Shown piece after piece: positions 51,163 to 55,917 of a stretch of DNA of 55,917 nt. The stretch spans positions 1 through 55,917 of the forward strand of contig CANPTH010000026.1 of the NCBI GenBank assembly GCA_947576945.1, in the 5' to 3' direction. Below the pieces are notes generated by a model. It saw only the letters and a program-made list of their open reading frames with translations. It was not told the DNA's origin and searched no databases. Source of the DNA: an uncultured Lachnospiraceae bacterium. Its GTDB lineage: Bacteria; Bacillota; Clostridia; Lachnospirales; Lachnospiraceae. Positions within the stretch are counted from its first letter, which is position 1, and each line of letters starts with the position of its first letter. Position numbers and translations under genes: made by a program.

Positions 51163-51594
51163 TCAAATCCCTAATCCCAGCTCTGCCATATGTTCCGCTA
51201 TCTCATCCATATCCTCGAAAGACGCTATGCCCTCGAAGCGTTCTCTGCTCCAGATCTCTATTCTGCTGGCCACGCCGATGAGCACCACATCCTTGCTGAT
51301 CTGTGCAAATTCTCTCAGTATATTCGGCACCAGGATTCTTCCCTGTTTATCAACTTCCACTTCTGCTGCTCCTGCCAGAAAAAATCTTGCAAACTGTCTG
51401 GCTTCTTTATTGGTAAGAGGCAGTGATTTCAGTTTTTCCTCGAATGCGTTCCACTCCTTGTTGTCATACACAAACAGACAGCCGTCGAGTCCTTTGGTCA
51501 CCACGAAGGTGTCACCCAATGCTTCCCTGAACTTCGAGGGGACGATCAGCCTGCCTTTTGCATCGATTGTGTGATTGTATTCTCCCATAAACAT
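51163..51594 (-). CDS. mraZ: Transcriptional regulator MraZ
   Basis: 143 residues from the ATG at 51594 (AGGTGA six bases upstream). Two AbrB-like DXXXR repeats: [13 protein letters not shown] (about 10) and [13 protein letters not shown] (about 84). MraZ binds arrays of short direct repeats in its own promoter; four AAAGTGG boxes at 10-bp phasing lie in the leader at 51713-51749. First gene of the dcw run. Confidence 0.97.
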   Translation of the reverse strand: MFMGEYNHTIDAKGRLIVPSKFREALGDTFVVTKGLDGCLFVYDNKEWNAFEEKLKSLPLTNKEARQFARFFLAGAAEVEVDKQGRILVPNILREFAQISKDVVLIGVASRIEIWSRERFEGIASFEDMDEIAEHMAELGLGI

Positions 51595-51712
51595 CATCAA
51601 TCACCTGCCCTGAGTGTCTGCCGCAGCTAACCGCCATCATCCATACACCTTCCGCCATACAAGTGGTCTGCCACGGAATCTGTGATTCGTCATGAAAATC
51701 AGTTCAATTCCT

Positions 51713-51749
51713 CCACTTCATTCCACTTTATACCACTTTCCACCACTTT
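51713..51749 (-). promoter_or_regulatory. Four phased MraZ boxes
   Basis: On the minus strand AAAGTGG, AAAGTGG, AAAGTGG, GAAGTGG, each separated by three bases, giving exact 10-bp periodicity. The pattern equals the AAAGTGK-N3 repeat described for MraZ in mollicutes. The boxes start about 8 bases after the -10 and cover the transcription start and early leader. Confidence 0.85.
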
Positions 51750-51756
51750 GATACCA

Positions 51757-51785
51757 ATTTTATACTAAACAGGTCTACATTGCAA
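51757..51785 (-). promoter_or_regulatory. Promoter of the mraZ/dcw operon
   Basis: On the minus strand TTGCAA, 17 bases, TAAAAT. The leader to mraZ is about 155 bases. The gap 51595-51913 holds this promoter, the MraZ boxes and the lgt terminator and nothing else I can identify. Confidence 0.65.
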
Positions 51786-51825
51786 GGAAATAATTAAGAA
51801 ATTCTTTAGACAAAAAAAGGCAAAA

Positions 51826-51870
51826 AAAGAACCCTGCAGGTCATTTCCAACCTGCAGGATTCTCTTTTTA
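51826..51870 (-). terminator. Terminator of lgt
   Basis: On the minus strand ATCCTGCAGGTT and ACCTGCAGGGT pair over at least 9 bp around an eight-base loop, followed by TCTTTTTTT, 44 bases after the lgt stop. The plus strand also ends in TTTTT. Confidence 0.85.
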
Positions 51871-51913
51871 CCTGTATAATCATTGTTATTTCATGCTTTC
51901 TTACAGCCTTATT

Positions 51914-52822
51914 CTATTCGTTATCCAGCGTGTTTTCTGTCTTATCCATTATCAATCCTCTTTTGTTCAGCCGGATACGTATTACGAGATCTGCAATCAA
52001 GGCTGCCACAAAAAGTGCGGCTGCGAGCACCTGCGATACGGCTATCGTTGTATTCGGAATAAACAGGGTATCCGTCCTGATTCCTTCAATCCAGGCTCTG
52101 CCAAGCCCATAGCCGCCCAGATACAGAAGCCACATTTCTCCTCGAAATTTCCTGTGCTGCCGGTACATCAGCATAAAAAGAAGAAGCGCAAGGTTCCACA
52201 ACCCTTCGTATAGAAAAGTCGGGTGTACCTGAATGTAATTGGTACCGTCTATCATGTGGGCAGCAATACTCTCTGAGATATCGCTGCTTCTGACCGCGTC
52301 GACAGGCAGCCGCATGGCCAGCAGGCTGTCTGTATATTCGCCGAACACTTCCCGGTTCATGAAATTCCCCCAGCGTCCGATGATCTGGCCAAGCACCAGC
52401 GCCGGCACACAGATATCCGCGATCTGAAGAAAACTTAATTTCTTAACTTTACAGTATATCCACAGCGTGATAAAAGCCGCAATTACCGCACCGTAAATGG
52501 CCAGCCCGCCCTTGCGCGTATTAAAGATACTGAGCAGATCATCCCGGTAGAGATCCCAGCGGAAGATAACATAATAAATCCTCGCTCCGATAATGGAAAA
52601 AACGATCGCATAGATCGCAAAATCCCAGATCAGATCCGGATTCAGCTGCTCTTTCTTCGCAATGTGCGCCGCCAGCAGGATCCCACATAAAATACCCAGA
52701 CCGATAATCACACCATAGAAAGCAATACTAAATCCGAAGATACTAAAATTCCGCGGCACATTCCTTAAATAAATTCCCAGATGCGGAAACGCAATGTCCG
52801 CCACATCCATGATATCCTGCAT
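51914..52822 (-). CDS. lgt: Prolipoprotein diacylglyceryl transferase
   Basis: 302 residues from the ATG at 52822; a TTG at 52828 is closer to AAGGAG and possible. Seven membrane helices. GGLAIYGAVIAAF, the signature GQIIGRWGNFMNREVFGEYT with the essential Arg and Asn, and HPTFLYEGLWN are present. It attaches diacylglycerol to lipobox cysteine of prelipoproteins. Lies between ychF and mraZ. Confidence 0.96.
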   Translation of the reverse strand: MQDIMDVADIAFPHLGIYLRNVPRNFSIFGFSIAFYGVIIGLGILCGILLAAHIAKKEQLNPDLIWDFAIYAIVFSIIGARIYYVIFRWDLYRDDLLSIFNTRKGGLAIYGAVIAAFITLWIYCKVKKLSFLQIADICVPALVLGQIIGRWGNFMNREVFGEYTDSLLAMRLPVDAVRSSDISESIAAHMIDGTNYIQVHPTFLYEGLWNLALLLFMLMYRQHRKFRGEMWLLYLGGYGLGRAWIEGIRTDTLFIPNTTIAVSQVLAAALFVAALIADLVIRIRLNKRGLIMDKTENTLDNE

Positions 52823-52882
52823 GAGCAACCTGACTCCTTCCCTGCATACAACTTATGCTGCACCGGTTTCAAAAACCGTACA

Positions 52883-53980
52883 CTATACATTGAATCGGAA
52901 CAGGATCACATCCCCGTCCTGCACCACATACTCTTTGCCTTCCATGCCCACCAGGCCCTTCTCTCTGGCAGCTGCAAGAGACCCCTGCTCCAGCAGGTTC
53001 TTGTAGTTGACTACCTCCGCCTTGATAAAGCCCCGCTCAAAGTCCGTATGTATCTTACCCGCAGCCTGCGGCGCTTTCGTACCAATCTTAATCGTCCATG
53101 CTCTGGTCTCATCTTCTCCGGCCGTAAGGAAACTCATCAGTCCCAGGATATGATAGCTCGCCTTGATCAGTTTCTGCAGACCGGACTCCGAAAGCCCCAG
53201 ATCCTCCAGGAACATGGCGGTCTCTTCCTCATCCAGCTCGGCGATCTCCTGCTCGATCTGGGCACAGATCACGAACACCTCACTGCCATTTTCCGCTGCA
53301 AATTCCTTGACCCGCTTTACGCCATCATTACCGGCGCCGTCATCTGCCAGGTCTTCCTCCGCCACATTGGCCGCAAAGATCACCGGTTTATATGTCAGCA
53401 GATTATAAGAAGCAAGAAGGGCCGCCTCTTCTTCATCCTCTGCCTCATAGCGCTTCGCCAGCTGCCCGTTCTCCAGATGCTCCTTCAGCTTCTCCAGAAG
53501 AGCTGCCTCCCTGGCAAGCGTCTTGTCCATCCTGGCCGCCTTACCGGTCTTGGAGATCCTGCGCTCCAGGATCTCCAGATCCGAGAAGATCAATTCCAGA
53601 TTAATCGTCTCAATATCCCGCATCGGATCGATAGCCCCGTCCACATGCACGATATTGCTGTCCTCAAAGCAGCGCACTACATGCACGATAGCATCTACTT
53701 CCCGGATATTGCTTAAAAACTGATTGCCCAGTCCTTCCCCCTTCGATGCGCCCTTTACCAGCCCGGCGATATCCACAAATTCGATGGTGGCAGGCGTCAC
53801 CTTCTTCGACTGATACATATCCCCCAGCAGCTTCAGTCTCTCGTCCGGCACCGCCACAATACCGATATTCGGATCGATCGTACAGAACGGATAGTTTGCC
53901 GATTCCGCTCCCGCTTTCGTCAAAGAATTAAAAAGTGTACTCTTTCCCACATTGGGAAGTCCCACGATGCCTAGTTTCAT
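52883..53980 (-). CDS. ychF: Redox-regulated ATPase YchF
   Basis: 365 residues, standard length. G1 GLPNVGKSTLFNSLT, G3 DIAGLVKGASKGEGLGN, the G4-equivalent NVAEEDL (which gives ATP rather than GTP preference) and a C-terminal TGS domain (KIGTKAPQAAGKIHTDFERGFI) are all present. An Obg-family ribosome-associated ATPase. Promoter at 54090-54118. Confidence 0.97.
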   Translation of the reverse strand: MKLGIVGLPNVGKSTLFNSLTKAGAESANYPFCTIDPNIGIVAVPDERLKLLGDMYQSKKVTPATIEFVDIAGLVKGASKGEGLGNQFLSNIREVDAIVHVVRCFEDSNIVHVDGAIDPMRDIETINLELIFSDLEILERRISKTGKAARMDKTLAREAALLEKLKEHLENGQLAKRYEAEDEEEAALLASYNLLTYKPVIFAANVAEEDLADDGAGNDGVKRVKEFAAENGSEVFVICAQIEQEIAELDEEETAMFLEDLGLSESGLQKLIKASYHILGLMSFLTAGEDETRAWTIKIGTKAPQAAGKIHTDFERGFIKAEVVNYKNLLEQGSLAAAREKGLVGMEGKEYVVQDGDVILFRFNV

Positions 53981-54089
53981 ATTATCTGATTCCTCCGTGT
54001 TTGCTCATTTTATTTTCTACGTACCATTACGATACAATCATTTCTCTATACCAAAATGCTCTAAATCAAAAAGCCCTAACAGCTATGAT

Positions 54090-54118
54090 AGTATAGCATA
54101 GTAAGGCTCAAAAGTAAA
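54090..54118 (-). promoter_or_regulatory. Promoter of ychF
   Basis: On the minus strand TTTACT, 17 bases, TATACT, about 110 bases upstream of ychF. The rest of the gap 53981-54311 is AT-rich with a CTATG/CATAG hairpin and no gene I can support. Confidence 0.5.
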
Positions 54119-54311
54119 TTATATCGTTAACACAATTACTAACATCGCTGTGCCGAAGTCTTCCCTGCTGTAAAATCTCTTACTTTGTTCCGACAATTGC
54201 ATTTCCTTCATTCATCACACGACATCGCTGACTGCTTTCAAGATACAGGAACTTCAAGTACGGAATACTGGTTATCCACAACCTCTGCCACCCACGAAAC
54301 AAAATTCACCG

Positions 54312-55450
54312 CATCACTATGGATGCAAAAACTGTAAGGAGCACGGAATCACTCCTGCGATCATCAAAGGCCGGGACGGGAAAGCCCACATAATGTACGG
54401 AATGGCTTCTGCCTCCGCAGTGGCATGGGTTGTTTACCAGAAGTACTGTAACGGGATGCCTTTATACCGGATCGAACAGGATCTTGGGCGCTTAGGTGCA
54501 AAAATCAGTCGTGCAACGCTGGCAAACTGGGTGATCAAAAATACAGAGGCGTTCTTTGCTCCGATGTATGAGTATTTTCACCGGAAACTGCTGGCGAGAA
54601 ACTTTGCAATGGCAGATGAAACTCCTGTTCAGGTATTACATGAGCCGGAACGCCGTGCGCAGACAAAGTCATATATGTGGCTGTTTCGCAGCGGCGAAGA
54701 CGGAGATCATCCGATCGTCATCTACAAGTATTCCGAAACACGTGCAGGTGATACGGCAGTAGATTTCCTGAATGGGTTTCAGGGATATCTGATGTGTGAC
54801 GGATACAGTGGTTACAATAAAGTATCTGCTGCAAAACGGCTCGCCTGCTGGGCACATATCCGCAGATATCTGATTGATGCGATCCCGAAAGGAAAACAAC
54901 TGGATTATACACAACCTCGGTGCAGGGAGTCATGTATATCAACCAGCTTTTTGAGAAAGAGGACAAGATCCGTCAGAAATATAAAACGTCCGATGCCATC
55001 AAGGAAGCCCGGCTCACCCATGAAAAGCCAATCATTGAAGGCTTTTTGTCGTGGCTTGAAAAGCAGACCCCAGTCCGCAACTCACGTCTGGACAAAGCAG
55101 TGACTTATATCCGGAATCGAAAAGAACATCTTATGACCTATCTGGAAGATGGACGATGCAGTTTTTCGAACAATTTGAGCGAGAATTCTATCCGTCCATT
55201 TGTAGTCGGGAGAAAAGGGTGGCTGTTCTGTGATACGCCGGCCGGAGCCCAGGCAAGCGCCATGGCCTACACAATGGCAGAAATGGCCAAGGCAAACAAA
55301 GTAAATGTTTACCACTATCTTACCTTCCTGTTCGAGCATCAGCCGAACGATCAGATGACGGATGAAGAACTGAAACAGCTTGCTCCCTGGAACGAGGCTT
55401 TAAAAGCAGAAATCCAGAGACGGGTCGACAGCCAAAACAACAATGAATAA
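54312..55450 (+). pseudogene. IS66 transposase (TnpC), truncated and frameshifted
   Basis: The frame opens inside the zinc-finger segment (HHYGCKNCKEHGITP, from 54312) and continues through MASASAVAWVVYQKYCNGMP, the first catalytic Asp in MADETPVQVLHE and the second in MCDGYSGYNKV. After DYTQP (about 54917) it shifts: loss of one base moves the rest (QGVMYINQLFEKEDKI to the end) to the next frame, where the catalytic Glu region NNLSENSIRPFVVGRKGW and the C-terminal domain are intact. About 150-200 N-terminal residues are missing. Non-functional, but the frameshift may be recent because both halves are otherwise clean. Confidence 0.85.
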
Positions 55451-55565
55451 CTGCTCGCAATAGTTAAATCGTATGTGAATTGGCAAGGTGCTTCAGTTGC
55501 TAAACCCAACCGGGGCATTTTTGATGTAGTAAAAATTTACTTATAAGTTAATAAAGTCCCTTTTG

Positions 55566-55592
55566 TGTGACGGTCGAAAATTAAGCGCTTAC
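55566..55592 (+). repeat. IS66 right inverted repeat
   Basis: Ends AAGCGCTTAC at 55592, the reverse complement of the GTAAGCGC-type left terminus. The next eight bases, ctttttga, would be one side of a target duplication whose partner is lost. Confidence 0.6.
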
Positions 55593-55623
55593 CTTTTTGA
55601 GCGAAGTTTGAGCAAAATCTTAC

Positions 55624-55917
55624 TTATTTTTCAATAATTCCTAATGTCATCCTCATAAATCGAATATCACAAGCACTGCATGATTTAATCATACACTCCG
55701 GCAAATTATAAATCGTGCATATATAGTTATGAAAAAACACTACCCATATGTATTTTTTTAGAATATGTTCTCTCTGACTTGCTTCAATAATTGCAGACAC
55801 ATCCAAATCATCATATCCCCCATACTCATTAATTTTCTGTACGATATGTGTTCTGTGCTGTTCTAGTATAGCGTATCGAAAGTTCTTGTGTAAATAATGT
55901 GTATCTGCTATAGTGGT
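55624..55917 (-). CDS. C-terminal part of an unknown protein (continues beyond the window)
   Basis: An open frame of 97 codons runs from the window edge to a TAA at 55624. The sequence (NFRYAILEQHRTHIVQKINE, then SAIIEASQREHILKKY, Cys-rich SCSACDIRFMR near the end) is hydrophilic with an aromatic stretch and looks coding. Base composition is much more AT-rich than the housekeeping genes, suggesting acquired DNA next to the IS66 remnant. I do not recognise the family. Confidence 0.55.
   Translation of the reverse strand, partial: TTIADTHYLHKNFRYAILEQHRTHIVQKINEYGGYDDLDVSAIIEASQREHILKKYIWVVFFHNYICTIYNLPECMIKSCSACDIRFMRMTLGIIEK

Larger units (their letters stand above)
54312..55592 (+). mobile_element. 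IS66-family element, 5'-truncated, with right terminal repeat
   Basis: Contains a damaged IS66 transposase (54312-55450) and, 115 bases beyond its stop, a sequence tgtgacggtcg...aagcgcttac (55566-55592) that ends in the reverse complement of GTAAGCGCTT, the usual IS66 terminus. The left end, tnpA, tnpB and the N-terminal third of tnpC are absent. Confidence 0.75.

Noticed and set aside
51713..51749. Short CRISPR or iteron array
   Set aside because: 7-bp boxes with 3-bp gaps next to mraZ are explained as MraZ operator.
52781..53716. 311-codon plus-strand frame opposite ychF
   Set aside because: Shadow of a highly conserved gene; His/Leu/Arg-biased and without motifs.

Overview
The window looks like a chromosome segment from a spore-forming member of the Clostridia, most likely Lachnospiraceae. 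The evidence is the spoIIGA-sigE pair, sigG, the YlmC/YmxH sporulation protein, NrdR, a division and cell-wall (dcw) cluster without murE/murF/murG, AgrC/LytTR and lantibiotic-type sensing systems, and a coding style of moderate GC with strong AGGAGG ribosome sites. No CRISPR array, prophage or rRNA is visible; there is one tRNA gene.

Left part (1-21.5 kb, accessory and signalling). The minus strand opens with what appears to be the 5' end of a group IIC intron, lying just behind a terminator. Next come an AgrC-like sensor kinase with a LytTR regulator, a five-gene lantibiotic-resistance-type module (regulator, kinase, ABC ATPase, two permeases), and a divergent BlaI/BlaR1-type pair with two clear palindromic operators. 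An ECF sigma factor and a downstream membrane protein/ABC operon carry the same promoter motif, so they probably form one regulon. The ABC half has been damaged by a deletion, and a self-contained methyltransferase unit sits between the sigma gene and its presumed targets. Further on are a YccF protein, a 1,200-residue FtsX-type permease with a long coiled coil and its ATPase, AzlCD, a DUF2461 protein and a second ECF-like sigma factor.

Middle part (21.5-33 kb, metabolism and housekeeping). It holds an M24B aminopeptidase with an altered metal-site motif, an EutH-like transporter, glutamate dehydrogenase, a small helical protein, an SH3-domain membrane protein, tRNA-Arg, a DUF5688 protein, elongation factor P, and a shikimate cluster (aroE-aroK-aroQ) with a YqeG phosphatase and NrdR.

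Right part (33-54 kb, sporulation and cell division). Read from right to left on the minus strand it runs lgt, mraZ, rsmH, ftsL, a class B PBP, a small protein, a second class B PBP (SpoVD-like), mraY, murD, ftsW/spoVE, murA, divIB/ftsQ, ftsZ, spoIIGA, sigE, then sigG inverted on the plus strand, a zinc-ribbon/SH3 protein, ylmC and nrdR. mraZ has a well-formed promoter and four 10-bp-phased MraZ boxes. ychF lies beyond lgt. The right end holds a 5'-truncated, frameshifted IS66 transposase with its right terminal repeat, and the C-terminal part of an unknown protein.

The strongest candidate for something undescribed is a roughly 135-nt structured element at the translation start of aroQ and of the second sigma factor. 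Each copy is flanked by direct repeats that duplicate the ribosome binding site, and the two copies share three hairpins whose stems differ by compensatory changes. A third, more diverged relative may precede a small helical-protein gene. Other unusual signals are hairpins that bury the ribosome sites of the SpoVD-like PBP and of ylmC, a dispersed 26-bp repeat at gene ends, and a purine-only 18-bp minisatellite that ends in a ribosome binding site.
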